Source: Caulobacter soli
GTDB taxonomy: Bacteria; Pseudomonadota; Alphaproteobacteria; Caulobacterales; Caulobacteraceae
Direction of reading: 5' to 3'
DNA: 64,000 nt
NCBI RefSeq assembly: GCF_011045195.1
Contig: NZ_CP049199.1
Span: 806,001 to 870,000 of the forward strand
The notes under the pieces are model-generated. The model worked only from the letters and a program-made list of their open reading frames with translations. It did not search any database and was not told the DNA's origin. Shown here piece by piece: positions 43,039 through 53,325 of this stretch. The number at the start of each line of letters is the position of its first letter. The first letter of the stretch is position 1. Position numbers and translations under genes: made by a program.

Positions 43039-43753
43039 GCGCCTGCTGCTCGGCCGATAGCGACCGGCCCAGGCCGTCCTGGGACGCGCCGAGCACCCAG
43101 GGGATGTCCTTGCCCTTGCCCGGATCGTCGCGATTGCGATGGTCGACGCCGACGCCCATCGGGGCGTCGCGATAGGCGCGGTCGGCCTGCTGGCGGATCG
43201 CCTGGGCGTCGAAGTCCCGCCGCTTGGCCGTGTCCATCGGCGCGTCGTAGATGGGCGCGTTGCGGGCCGCCGCGCCGAGCTTCTCGTCGCAATGCTCCTG
43301 TTCCCGGCGATTGAGGCCGACCGCCTGGGCGTTGGCGCAGCCGGCCGCGCTGCCGCGCAGGGCGGTGCGCAGGTCGCCGCGCGGGCCCTCGGGCAGGGGC
43401 GCGGGATGGATGGCCGCGCCTCGATTGTTGGGGGCGGGCGGACCGGGAACGGGCGCGACGCCCAGCGGCTGGATCCAGGACGGCGCGACCAGGCGCGGCG
43501 CGCGTGGCTTCAGGGGCGAGGTCGCGGCGGCGCGGTCGAGGCTGGCGACCGGCTCCGGCGTGGGTCGCAACGGCATGACGCTGCGCTCCAGCGTGACGCT
43601 GATGGCGTCCTCGTCGCTGGAGCGATCCTGGAAGCGCGCCACCACCGGCCAGCCCAGGGCGGCCAGGATCACGGCGTGCAGCAACAGCGAGCCGCAAAGG
43701 ACGGCGCCGTTCCGCAATCGATTTGCACGGGCCGTGGCCGTGGACTGGGACAA
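42965..43753 (-). CDS. membrane-anchored Pro-rich protein with C-terminal Cys-pair domain, unknown (paralogue 1)
   Basis: About 262 residues. A short basic N-terminus ([12 protein letters not shown]) precedes one membrane helix [21 protein letters not shown], then a Pro/Ala-rich linker as in TonB-like or division proteins. The end domain contains [23 protein letters not shown] and a Lys/Arg/Glu-rich coiled tail. The start is uncertain: TTG at 43753 places the helix as in its neighbour, but TTG at 43852 is also in frame. It is tandem with, and related to, the next gene. Its 3' end overlaps the chemoreceptor by 74 bases. Confidence 0.7.
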   Translation of the reverse strand: MSQSTATARANRLRNGAVLCGSLLLHAVILAALGWPVVARFQDRSSDEDAISVTLERSVMPLRPTPEPVASLDRAAATSPLKPRAPRLVAPSWIQPLGVAPVPGPPAPNNRGAAIHPAPLPEGPRGDLRTALRGSAAGCANAQAVGLNRREQEHCDEKLGAAARNAPIYDAPMDTAKRRDFDAQAIRQQADRAYRDAPMGVGVDHRNRDDPGKGKDIPWVLGASQDGLGRSLSAEQQALKRLDDARKADERRKKAERQNDQR

Positions 43754-43873
43754 GAACCAACTCGACTGTGACGAACGGCCAAGCCTTGCGACCGCAAGTG
43801 GCGAAACGGTGGCCGCTGAACGCAAGATGGGATGAAGGCGTGTTCCCGCCAACCGGGCCGTTGGTCAGGCGCG

Positions 43874-44644
43874 CTAATAGGCCCTGCGAAGGTCGGCCTC
43901 GGGCGGCGCGGCGGCCGGGGCCTGCAGGGAGCAGGGGCCCGCGCGCAGGGCGCCGGTCGAGCCGTCCGACGTCCGGTCGGCGTTGAGGCCGAACCTCAGG
44001 GCGCAGCCCACGCGCGGCCGGCGGCCGGCGCGGGACCGATCGTCGAACGCGCCGCCGGCGCCCCGGGCCGTGAGCGGGACCAGGGCGCGCCGGGGCGCCT
44101 GGGCCCGGGCGGCCGCGTCGTAGTCGGCGCGTTCGTCAGGGGCGATCGCGGGCAGGGACGAACCCCGCCAAGCCTCGGCGCCCAGTCTCTCGCGACACAG
44201 CTCCCGCTCGCCTGGCGACAGCAGGGCCTCGCGCCCGTCCAGGCAGGCCAGGCCGCTGGCGCGCAGGATCGTGGCCAGGACACGCGGGCCGGGCGCCGGC
44301 GACGCGGCGTCCTCGGGAACGGCGACGGACTCCGGCGACGGGGGAGCGACCCAGGCGGGGCCCGGCGTGACGGCGGGCCGGGAGACGCGAGGCGGCGCGT
44401 CGTCCGGAATATCCACGACGTCCCCGATGTCCGCGACCTCCCGGGCGGCCGGCGGCGCGGGCGACGCCGCGCGGACGGCGCGCTGGCTCTCGGGCGCGTG
44501 TCCGCCGTTCATGTGATAGGGCATGTGATAGGGAAAGGGCGTCGCGATCGGCCGCGCCAGGATCAGCAACGCGATCCCGGTCAGCCCCAGCAGACTGGCC
44601 AGGGCCGCGCCCAGGCGATCGCGACCGGATTTCGACGAACGCAA
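43874..44644 (-). CDS. membrane-anchored Pro-rich protein with C-terminal Cys-pair domain, unknown (paralogue 2)
   Basis: 256 residues. MRSSKSGRDRLG precedes one membrane helix (AALASLLGLTGIALLILA), a Pro-rich region including DIGDVVDIPDDAPPRVSRP, and a C-terminal domain ACLDGREALLSPGERELCRERLGAEAW with the same E-x2-C-x-E-[KR]-LG-A motif as the downstream gene, then a DYDAAARAQ stretch paralleling DFDAQAIRQ. The pair therefore arose by duplication. No named family was recognised; export to the periplasmic side is inferred from the single helix. Confidence 0.78.
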   Translation of the reverse strand: MRSSKSGRDRLGAALASLLGLTGIALLILARPIATPFPYHMPYHMNGGHAPESQRAVRAASPAPPAAREVADIGDVVDIPDDAPPRVSRPAVTPGPAWVAPPSPESVAVPEDAASPAPGPRVLATILRASGLACLDGREALLSPGERELCRERLGAEAWRGSSLPAIAPDERADYDAAARAQAPRRALVPLTARGAGGAFDDRSRAGRRPRVGCALRFGLNADRTSDGSTGALRAGPCSLQAPAAAPPEADLRRAY

Positions 44645-44709
44645 CGGACGACCCCACGCCAGAGCGGATGGGGTGAAAATCGCTTCTGGAGGTGACGTGG
44701 GCGTGACCG

Positions 44710-44724
44710 TTAGGCGACCGTTAA
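44710..44724. promoter_or_regulatory. CtrA-like site
   Basis: TTAG-GCGACCG-TTAA has the TTAA-N7-TTAA spacing of Caulobacter CtrA sites with one mismatch. It lies 66 bases upstream of the minus-strand paralogue pair and about 30 bases upstream of the rpsL -35 element. Confidence 0.35.
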
Positions 44725-44753
44725 CCGACGCAAACCCGCGAAATGACTCGGCA

Positions 44754-44782
44754 TTGACGTAGCGGGCGTTCGCGAGTAGTTT
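44754..44782 (+). promoter_or_regulatory. rpsL (str operon) promoter
   Basis: TTGACG (44754-44759)-17-TAGTTT (44777-44782). It is about 200 bases upstream of rpsL, giving a long leader that may contain ribosomal-protein control elements. Confidence 0.65.
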
Positions 44783-44987
44783 CCGCGCTCTTTTCGAGGC
44801 GGACCCTGTCCGTCCTGATGAGCGCCCGTCCCTTACCCGACGGATCAGCCCGCCGGAACGCTACCCGCGTCCCGGCGAGTTTCGTGTTTATCAGGTCCCC
44901 ATCCGGGGCCGAGAAAGCCGGAATACAGAACTAGGACCCGAAGCGCCTCGGCCGACAGGCACACGCTTCCATCAGAGCAGAGACTTA

Positions 44988-45359
44988 ATGCCTACCGTCA
45001 ACCAGCTCATCCGCAAACCGCGCCAGCCTAAGCCGGTCCGGAACAAGGTGCCCGCCCTGAAGGGCTGCCCCCAACGTCGCGGCGTTTGCACCCGCGTCTA
45101 CACGACGACCCCGAAGAAGCCGAACTCGGCTCTGCGTAAGGTCGCCAAGGTCCGTCTGACCACCGGCATCGAAGCCGTTTGCTACATCCCGGGCGAAGGC
45201 CACAACCTGCAGGAGCACTCGGTGGTGCTCATCCGCGGCGGCCGCGTCAAGGACTTGCCCGGCGTCCGCTATCACATCCTGCGCGGCGTCCTCGACACCC
45301 AAGGGGTCAAGGATCGTAAGCAGCGTCGTTCGCTCTACGGCGCCAAGCGTCCGAAGTAA
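44988..45359 (+). CDS. rpsL: 30S ribosomal protein S12
   Basis: 123 residues with canonical [15 protein letters not shown], the decoding-site segment [19 protein letters not shown] (Lys wild-type at the streptomycin position) and [32 protein letters not shown]. It is first gene of the str operon; rpsG follows after 13 bases. Confidence 0.99.
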   Translation: MPTVNQLIRKPRQPKPVRNKVPALKGCPQRRGVCTRVYTTTPKKPNSALRKVAKVRLTTGIEAVCYIPGEGHNLQEHSVVLIRGGRVKDLPGVRYHILRGVLDTQGVKDRKQRRSLYGAKRPK

Positions 45360-45372
45360 GGAATAGAAGAAG

Positions 45373-45846
45373 ATGTCCCGCCGCCGTCGCGCCGAGAAAC
45401 GCCAAGTCCTGCCGGATCCCAAGTTTGGGGACCTGATTGTCACGAAGTTCATGAACTACGTGATGTACGAGGGCAAAAAAGCCGTCGCCGAAAACATCAT
45501 CTATGGTGCTTTCGACATCCTGGAAAACAAGCGCAAGGACCAAGGTCCGCTTGAGACCTTCCACTCCGCCCTGGACAACGTCGCCCCGGCGATCGAAGTC
45601 CGGTCGCGCCGCGTCGGCGGCGCCACCTACCAGGTGCCCGTGGAAGTCCGTCCGGACCGTCGTCGCGCCCTGGCCATCCGCTGGCTGGTGACCGCCGCGC
45701 GCAAGCGTGGCGAAAACACCATGACCGAAAAGCTGGCCGGTGAACTGCTCGACGCTTCCAACAACCGCGGCACCGCGGTGAAGAAGCGCGAAGACACCCA
45801 CAAGATGGCTGAAGCCAACCGGGCGTTCTCGCACTACCGCTGGTAA
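45373..45846 (+). CDS. rpsG: 30S ribosomal protein S7
   Basis: 157 residues: [36 protein letters not shown] and [30 protein letters not shown], the S7 signature. S7 organises the 30S head and classically represses the str operon. A long hairpin follows before fusA. Confidence 0.99.
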   Translation: MSRRRRAEKRQVLPDPKFGDLIVTKFMNYVMYEGKKAVAENIIYGAFDILENKRKDQGPLETFHSALDNVAPAIEVRSRRVGGATYQVPVEVRPDRRRALAIRWLVTAARKRGENTMTEKLAGELLDASNNRGTAVKKREDTHKMAEANRAFSHYRW

Positions 45847-45869
45847 CCTTTCTTACCAGCACTCTTTCA

Positions 45870-45902
45870 GGCGCGGGCGGTTTGCGATAAACCGCCCGCG
45901 CC
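45870..45902 (+). other. strong hairpin between rpsG and fusA
   Basis: A 14-base perfect stem GGCGCGGGCGGTTT/AAACCGCCCGCGCC with GCGAT loop, followed by GCACGTTTAAAT rather than a clear T-run. It may attenuate transcription or mark an mRNA processing site inside the str operon. Confidence 0.7.
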
Positions 45903-45960
45903 GCACGTTTAAATGTCCCCGTCCCCGTTTGGGGCTGGGCAGTCACGCAGAGCTAGATCC

Positions 45961-48039
45961 ATGGCCCGCCAGCATAAAATCGAAGACTACCGTAACTTCG
46001 GCATCATGGCGCACATCGACGCCGGAAAGACGACGACGACCGAGCGGATCCTGTATTACACGGGTAAGTCGCACAAGATCGGCGAAGTCCACGACGGCGC
46101 CGCGACCATGGACTGGATGGACCAGGAACAAGAGCGCGGCATCACGATCACGTCGGCCGCGACGACCGCTTTCTGGAAAGACAAGCGCCTCAACATCATC
46201 GACACCCCAGGCCACGTCGACTTCACGATTGAAGTCGAGCGCAGCCTGCGCGTTCTCGACGGCGCCGTGACGGTGCTGGACGGCAACGCCGGCGTCGAGC
46301 CGCAGACCGAAACCGTCTGGCGCCAGGCCGACAAGTACAAGGTTCCGCGGATCGTCTTCGTCAACAAGATGGACAAGATCGGCGCCGACTTCGACAAGTC
46401 GGTGGAATCGATCCGCGACCGTCTGGGCGCCAAGGCCGTTCCGATCCAATTCCCGATCGGTTCGGAATCCTCGCTGAGTGGCCTGGTCGACCTGGTCCGC
46501 ATGAAGGCCGTGGTCTGGGACAACGACGCCCTGGGCGCCAACTTCCGCGACGAAGAAATCCCCGCCGACCTGCTGGACAAGGCCAAGGAAGCTCACGCCT
46601 ACCTGGTCGAAGCCGCCGTCGAACTCGACGACGAAGCGATGGAAGCCTATCTGGGCGGCGAAGAGCCCTCGGAAGCCGTGCTGAAGAAGTGCATCCGCAA
46701 GGCCGTGCTGACCGGCGCCTTCTATCCGATCCTCTGCGGCTCGGCCTTCAAGAACAAGGGCGTGCAAACGCTCCTGGACGCCGTCGTCGACTACCTGCCG
46801 TCGCCGCTGGACATCCCGCCGACCAAGGGCATCGACTTCAAGACCGAAGAAGAAGTCGTGCGTCGCGCCTCGGACGAAGAGCCCCTGTCGGTTCTGGCGT
46901 TCAAGATCATGGACGACCCCTTCGTCGGTTCGCTGACCTTCTGCCGGATCTATTCGGGCAAGCTGGAAACCGGCATGAGCCTGCTGAACGCCACGCGCGA
47001 CAAGCGCGAGCGCGTTGGCCGCATGCTGCTCATGCACTCCAACAACCGCGAAGACATCAAGGAAGCCTTCGCCGGCGACATCGTCGCCCTGGCTGGCCTG
47101 AAGGAAACCCGCACCGGCGACACCCTGTGCGATCCCCTGAAATCGCCGGTCATCCTGGAGCGCATGGAATTCCCGGCGCCGGTCATCGAGATCGCCGTTG
47201 AGCCCAAGTCCAAGGCCGACCAGGAAAAGCTGGGCGTCGCCCTGGCCAAGCTGGCCGCCGAGGATCCGTCCTTCACCGTCTCGACCGACTTCGAAAGCGG
47301 CCAGACGATCCTGAAGGGCATGGGCGAGCTGCACCTGGACATCAAGATCGACATCCTGAAGCGGACCTACAAGGTCGAAGCCAACATCGGCGCGCCGCAG
47401 GTTGCCTATCGCGAAAGCCTGGGCCGCAAGGTCGACATCGACTACACCCACAAGAAGCAGACCGGTGGTACGGGCCAGTTCGCCCGCGTCATGATCACCT
47501 TCGAACCGGGCGAGCCGGGTTCGGGCTTCGTGTTCGAAAACTCGATCGTCGGCGGCGCGGTGCCGAAGGAATACATCCCCGGCGTCCAGAAGGGTCTGGA
47601 GTCCGTCAAGGACAACGGTCTGCTGGCCGGCTTCCCGCTGATCGACTTCAAGGCGACCCTGACGGACGGCAAGTACCACGACGTCGACTCCAGCGTGCTG
47701 GCGTTCGAAATCGCGTCGCGCGCCGCCTTCAAGGAACTGCGTGAAAAGGGCGCTCCCAAGCTGCTCGAGCCGATCATGGCCGTCGAGGTCGTGACCCCGG
47801 AAGAGTATCTGGGTTCGGTCATCGGCGACCTGAATGCTCGCCGTGGCATGATCCAGGGCCAAGACATGCGCGGCAACGCCACGGTGGTGAACGCCTTCGT
47901 GCCGCTGGCCAACATGTTCGGCTACGTGAACACCCTGCGCGGCATGAGCCAAGGTCGCGCCCAGTTCACCATGCAGTACGACCACTACGAGCCGGTGCCG
48001 CAACACGTCGCTGACGAAGTGATCAAGAAGTACGCGTAA
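45961..48039 (+). CDS. fusA: elongation factor G
   Basis: 692 residues, starting [31 protein letters not shown]. The P-loop AHIDAGKTT, switch [23 protein letters not shown] and the domain IV loop [13 protein letters not shown] are intact. It drives ribosomal translocation and recycling. The in-frame ATG 16 codons earlier lies within the leader and is not favoured. Confidence 0.99.
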   Translation: MARQHKIEDYRNFGIMAHIDAGKTTTTERILYYTGKSHKIGEVHDGAATMDWMDQEQERGITITSAATTAFWKDKRLNIIDTPGHVDFTIEVERSLRVLDGAVTVLDGNAGVEPQTETVWRQADKYKVPRIVFVNKMDKIGADFDKSVESIRDRLGAKAVPIQFPIGSESSLSGLVDLVRMKAVVWDNDALGANFRDEEIPADLLDKAKEAHAYLVEAAVELDDEAMEAYLGGEEPSEAVLKKCIRKAVLTGAFYPILCGSAFKNKGVQTLLDAVVDYLPSPLDIPPTKGIDFKTEEEVVRRASDEEPLSVLAFKIMDDPFVGSLTFCRIYSGKLETGMSLLNATRDKRERVGRMLLMHSNNREDIKEAFAGDIVALAGLKETRTGDTLCDPLKSPVILERMEFPAPVIEIAVEPKSKADQEKLGVALAKLAAEDPSFTVSTDFESGQTILKGMGELHLDIKIDILKRTYKVEANIGAPQVAYRESLGRKVDIDYTHKKQTGGTGQFARVMITFEPGEPGSGFVFENSIVGGAVPKEYIPGVQKGLESVKDNGLLAGFPLIDFKATLTDGKYHDVDSSVLAFEIASRAAFKELREKGAPKLLEPIMAVEVVTPEEYLGSVIGDLNARRGMIQGQDMRGNATVVNAFVPLANMFGYVNTLRGMSQGRAQFTMQYDHYEPVPQHVADEVIKKYA

Positions 48040-48072
48040 GCTTTCCCTTTCGGAAAAGCCCGCCAAGGACTA

Positions 48073-48096
48073 GGACGAGCTCCACGGAGCTCGTCC
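48073..48096 (+). other. hairpin between fusA and tuf
   Basis: An 11-base perfect inverted repeat GGACGAGCTCC/GGAGCTCGTCC with only two bases between, no T-run. It lies in the 117-base fusA-tuf gap. Confidence 0.65.
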
Positions 48097-48156
48097 GCAC
48101 ACCACCCCAGAAGTTCAACCATTGCAGGCCCCTCTGGGGTCCGGAGCTAGAGAAAA

Positions 48157-49347
<1,191 letters not shown>

Positions 49348-49382
49348 TCGATCGATCTTCAGCGACTAGGCTGACCTAAGCG

Positions 49383-49412
49383 AAGGCCCCGGAGGAAACT
49401 CCGGGGCCTTTT
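49383..49412 (+). terminator. rho-independent terminator after tuf
   Basis: A 12-base stem AAGGCCCCGGAG/CTCCGGGGCCTT with GAAA loop, the stem ending in a four-T run. Confidence 0.92.
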
Positions 49413-49426
49413 GCTTTGAGGCTCAC

Positions 49427-49553
49427 CCACTTGCCCCCACCTGACCGCTTCGCGGTCTGTCCGCCCCCGTAGGGGGCGGAGCCTCCGAGCGAAGGCTCTT
49501 CCCCCTCCGGGGGAAGACGATCGCGAAGCGATCCGTAGGGGGCAAGTGGCGCT
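49427..49553. repeat. intergenic palindromic repeat, family B copy 1
   Basis: About 125 bases bounded by CCACTTGCCCCC and GGGGGCAAGTGG, with internal hairpins GACCGCTTCGCGGTC, GTCCGCCCCCGTAGGGGGCGGA and CTTCCCCCTCCGGGGGAAG. The reverse complement of the sequence at 56813-56942 matches it along its whole length. Confidence 0.88.
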
Positions 49554-49599
49554 GGCTTTCCCAACGCGTTATCCTGCGCCTCGAACTCGGGGTGAGCTC

Positions 49600-50082
49600 T
49601 TGATCCGCAAACGCCACATGATCCTGGTCCTGGCCGTCCTCGTGGCCGCCTGCCAGAAGACGCCGGACCCGCCGTCGTCGATCCTGCCGCCGCCCGGCCT
49701 GGGCGACCGCGTGCGGGTGCTGAGCGCCGACGCCATGGTGATCGACGGGGCCCATGTGCGCCTGGCCAACGCCTATGCGCCGCAGGGCGTGCCGGACGCC
49801 CGCTGCTGGGCCGAGGCCACGGCGGCCCAGACCACCCTGGCCTGGGTGCGCGAGAAGATGAAGGCCGCTCGCGAGATCGCGGTCGAGCCCGGGACCGGCT
49901 TCGACGAGTTCCACCGCCAGCTGGCGGTCGTGAAGCTGGACGGCGTCGACCTGGGCCAGGAGATGTTCGAGAACGGCCTGGCGGCGCGACGCACCGACGG
50001 CCTGAACGGCCGCTTTTCCTGGTGCGAGCCGATCAGCGGCAAGGCGACCGGCGCGCCGACGGTGAATTCCCTGCTGGATTAG
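49600..50082 (+). CDS. SNase-like lipoprotein, probably catalytically inactive
   Basis: 160 residues from TTG 49600, which has a GGGGTGAG ribosome site; an ATG at 49618 lacks one. Lipobox LVAAC after a short signal peptide. The mature part follows staphylococcal-nuclease order: VRVLSADAMVIDGAHVRLANAYAPQGVPDARCWAE, then FDEFHRQLAVVKLDGVDLGQEMFENGLAARR. Compared with active enzymes, the DGDT metal motif is DGAH and the D-x-P-E segment is YAPQ, so a metal-binding Asp and the catalytic Glu appear lost. Function is unknown. Confidence 0.75.
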   Translation: MIRKRHMILVLAVLVAACQKTPDPPSSILPPPGLGDRVRVLSADAMVIDGAHVRLANAYAPQGVPDARCWAEATAAQTTLAWVREKMKAAREIAVEPGTGFDEFHRQLAVVKLDGVDLGQEMFENGLAARRTDGLNGRFSWCEPISGKATGAPTVNSLLD

Positions 50083-50114
50083 GGGCGGGGCTTATCGGCG
50101 TTCAACGCGATGCG

Positions 50115-50209
50115 TGGTCCTCGTCCTTCGACAAGCTCAGGATGAGGACCATGGTGTAGGCCTCGGCAGTCGAAAACCTCATCCTGAGCTTGTCGAAGGA
50201 CGAGGTTTT
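50115..50209. repeat. intergenic palindromic repeat, family A copy 3
   Basis: Almost identical to the copies at 10.4 and 18.8 kb: GGTCCTCGTCCTTCGACAAG and CTCAGGATGAGGACC left, AAACCTCATCCTGAG and CTTGTCGAAGGACGAGGTTT right. It lies between the converging SNase-like and RND permease genes. Confidence 0.9.
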
Positions 50210-50220
50210 CGCTTCCGGAA

Positions 50221-53200
50221 CTACCCCCGCTCGACCACGTGGGCCGTCTCGTCGGCCTCGCGCGGGGTGGTCATGCGCGAGAGCTTGGGGGTCAGCCAAT
50301 GCTCGAAGTCGTCGATGATCTCGTAGACCACCGGCACCAGCACCAGCGACAGCACGGTCGAGGTGATCAGGCCGCCGATCACCGCCACGGCCATCGGCTG
50401 GCGGAACTCCGACCCCGTGCCCAGGCCCATGGCGGTCGGCAGCATGCCCGCCATCATCGCCAGGGTGGTCATGACGATCGGCCGGGCCCGTTCGTGGCAG
50501 GCGTCGAGGATGGCCTCGCGCTGGCTCATGCCCGACCGCTCCTGCTCGATCGCGTACTCGACCAGCAGGATCGAGTTCTTGGCCGCCAGGCCCATCAGCA
50601 TCAGGAAGCCGATCAGTGACGGCAGCGACAGCGCCTGGCCGGTGATCAGCAGGGCGAAGAACGCGCCGCCGATCGCCAGGGGCAGGGCCGACAGGATGGT
50701 GATCGGCTTGAAGAAGCTGCGGAACAGCAGCACCAGCACCCCGAACACCAGGCCGATGGCCGTCAGCAGGGCGATGGCGAAGCCGGTGAACAGCTCGATG
50801 AAGGCCTCCTGGTCGCCGGCGGCGTCCGGAGCCACGCCCGCCGGCAGCTTCTTCATGGTCGGCAGCTTGTTGACCTCGGCCATGGCCTGGCCCAGCTGGG
50901 CGCCGTTGTTCAGGTCGGCTTCGATGGTCAGCTGGCGCTTGCGGCCCAGACGATCGATCTTGGCCGGCCCGGCCTGGAACGACAGGTCCGCCACGGTGTC
51001 CAGCCGCGTGGTGCCGCCGTTGGCCGTGGGGATGCGCAGGGCGCCCAGGGCGTCGAGATCGGCGCGGGCGGCGGCCGGCAGGCGCACGCGGATCGGGATC
51101 CGGCGTTCGCCCTGGGTCATCTTGGCGACGTTGGCGTCGATGTCGCCGACCGTGGCCACGCGGGCGATGGCGGCGATGTCGGCGGCGCTGACGCCCAGGC
51201 GGGCGGCCTCGTCGGCCTTGGGCCGGATGACGATCTCCGGACCGCTGGGCGGGGTGGAGGGGCGCGGGTCGGCGATGGTCTTGAGGCCGCGCATCTCGCG
51301 CTCGACCTGGGCGGCCGTGCGTTCCAGCAGCGGGCCGTCCTCACCGGTCAGGATGGTGGAGACGTCCGACGAGCCCCAGTCGCCCAGCAGGTTCACCCGG
51401 GCGTCGGGAATGTCGTGCAGGCTGGTGCGGACGTCCTGCTTGAGCTGCGTGACCGTCATGTCGCGCTTGGGATTGAGCACGATGGTGACGGTGGCGTCGC
51501 GGATGTCGGCGCCGCTCTGGCCGTTCGGACCGCCGCTGCCGACGTTGGAGCCGACCTGGGCGAAGACGTGGGTGACCTCCGGACGCTTGCGGAACATGGT
51601 GGTCACCGCCTGGACTGTGCGGTCCATGTCGGTCGGGGTCGCGCCGGGCGGGCCTTGGACCTTGATGTAGTAGTAGTTGGCGTTGTTGGCCGGCTGGAAG
51701 GCCGTGGGCAGCAGCCCGGCCAGCATGACCGAGCCGACGAACACCGCGCCGCCGATGATGCAACTGAGGATGCGGTGATCCAGCGCCCAGTCCAGGGCGC
51801 CGCGATAGAAGCCCTTGAACTCGGGACGCGCGTGGGGATGGCGGGCCGGCTTGAGGAAGTAGGCGGCCATCAGCGGCGTCAGCAGGCGGGCGACCACCAG
51901 CGAGAACAGCACCGCGACGGCCACCGTCAGGCCAAATTCCTTGAAGAACTGGCCGGGCATGCCGGGCATGTAGGACACCGGCACGAACACCGCCACGATG
52001 GTGAAGGTGGTGGCCACGACCGCCAGGCCGATGGCGTCCGCGCCCTCCATCGCCGCCAGGTACGGCCTCTGGCCGCGGGCGACGCGCTTTTCGATGTTCT
52101 CGATCTCGACCACGGCGTCGTCGACCAGGATGCCGATGACCAGGGTCAGGGCCAGCAGGGTCACCACGTTCAGCGAGAAGCCCATGATCGCCATGAAGGC
52201 GAAGGTGGGGATCAGCGACACGGGCATGGCGATGGCGGTGATCAGGGTGGCCCGCCACTCGCGCAGGAACACGAACACCATCAGCGAGGCCAGCAGCATG
52301 CCTTCCAGCAGGGTGTGCTCGGTGGCGGCGAAGCTGGCGCGGGTCTCGTCGACGGTCGAGAAGATCTTCACGAACGTCACGCCGGGCTGCTTGGCCTCCA
52401 GCTGTTCGACCACCTTCTTGACGTTGTCCTCGACGGCGACGTCGCTGGAGTCGCGGGTCTTCATCACCTGGAAGCCGACCACGGCCTTGCCGTCCAGGCG
52501 GGCGAAGCCGCGCTCTTCTTCCGAACCCTGGCCCACCTGGGCCACGTCGGTCAGCTTCACATAGCGGCCGCCGGCGATGGGGATGGTGATGTCGCGCAGC
52601 TGCTCGACCGTGGTGGCCGCGCCCAGCACCCGCAGGGTCTGTTCGCGACCGCCGATTCGGGCCCGCCCGCCGGGGGCGTCGACGGAGAAGCCGGCCAGGG
52701 CCTGGCTGAGCTGCGGGGCGGTGACGCCGAACGAGGCCATGCGGTCGGGATCGATGACCACGTTGATCTCGCGGTTCATGCCGCCCACCCGGGCGACCTG
52801 GGCCACGCCCTTTTCGCCCTGCAGGGCGCGGGTGACGGTGTCGTCGATGAACCACGACAGCTCGGGCGAGCTCATGTTCGGGGCCGAGACGGCGTAGGTG
52901 ATGATCGGGGCGCTGGTGATTTCCAGGCGCTGGACGATCGGCTCGTCGACCTCCTTGGGCAGGACGGCGCGCGTCTGGTCGATCTTGGAGCGCACCTCGT
53001 CGGTGACCTTCTGCAGGTCCTCGCCGAGGTTGAATTCGATGGTGGTGGTCGAGGCGCCCTGGACCACCGACGAGCGGATGGTCTTGACCCCCGCGATGCC
53101 GGCGATCGCGTCCTCGACGGGACGGGTGACCTGGGTCTCCATCTCGCCGGGCGCGGCCCCGCTCTGGGTGACCGTCACGACCACGGCGGGGAATTCGACG

Positions 53201-53325
53201 TTGGGGAACTGCTTGACCGGCAGCATCAGGTAGCACCCGATGCCGGCGACCATCAGGGCGATGAACAGGACCGCGACCGGGATCGGGTTCTTGATCGCCC
53301 AGGCTGAGATGCGGAGTTCGGCCAT
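50221..53325 (-). CDS. RND efflux transporter permease (inner membrane)
   Basis: 1034 residues, usual AcrB/MexF length. It starts MAELRISAWAIKNPIPVAVLF; two halves each of six membrane helices with large periplasmic loops. Proton-relay Asp pair in GILVDDAVVEIENIEK; second-half IGFLMLMGLAAKNSILLVEYAIE. It is a proton-driven exporter of hydrophobic compounds. The ATG overlaps the adaptor stop by one base, and it is the last gene of the marR-outer membrane factor-adaptor-permease operon. Substrate not predictable. Confidence 0.96.
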   Translation of the reverse strand: MAELRISAWAIKNPIPVAVLFIALMVAGIGCYLMLPVKQFPNVEFPAVVVTVTQSGAAPGEMETQVTRPVEDAIAGIAGVKTIRSSVVQGASTTTIEFNLGEDLQKVTDEVRSKIDQTRAVLPKEVDEPIVQRLEITSAPIITYAVSAPNMSSPELSWFIDDTVTRALQGEKGVAQVARVGGMNREINVVIDPDRMASFGVTAPQLSQALAGFSVDAPGGRARIGGREQTLRVLGAATTVEQLRDITIPIAGGRYVKLTDVAQVGQGSEEERGFARLDGKAVVGFQVMKTRDSSDVAVEDNVKKVVEQLEAKQPGVTFVKIFSTVDETRASFAATEHTLLEGMLLASLMVFVFLREWRATLITAIAMPVSLIPTFAFMAIMGFSLNVVTLLALTLVIGILVDDAVVEIENIEKRVARGQRPYLAAMEGADAIGLAVVATTFTIVAVFVPVSYMPGMPGQFFKEFGLTVAVAVLFSLVVARLLTPLMAAYFLKPARHPHARPEFKGFYRGALDWALDHRILSCIIGGAVFVGSVMLAGLLPTAFQPANNANYYYIKVQGPPGATPTDMDRTVQAVTTMFRKRPEVTHVFAQVGSNVGSGGPNGQSGADIRDATVTIVLNPKRDMTVTQLKQDVRTSLHDIPDARVNLLGDWGSSDVSTILTGEDGPLLERTAAQVEREMRGLKTIADPRPSTPPSGPEIVIRPKADEAARLGVSAADIAAIARVATVGDIDANVAKMTQGERRIPIRVRLPAAARADLDALGALRIPTANGGTTRLDTVADLSFQAGPAKIDRLGRKRQLTIEADLNNGAQLGQAMAEVNKLPTMKKLPAGVAPDAAGDQEAFIELFTGFAIALLTAIGLVFGVLVLLFRSFFKPITILSALPLAIGGAFFALLITGQALSLPSLIGFLMLMGLAAKNSILLVEYAIEQERSGMSQREAILDACHERARPIVMTTLAMMAGMLPTAMGLGTGSEFRQPMAVAVIGGLITSTVLSLVLVPVVYEIIDDFEHWLTPKLSRMTTPREADETAHVVERG

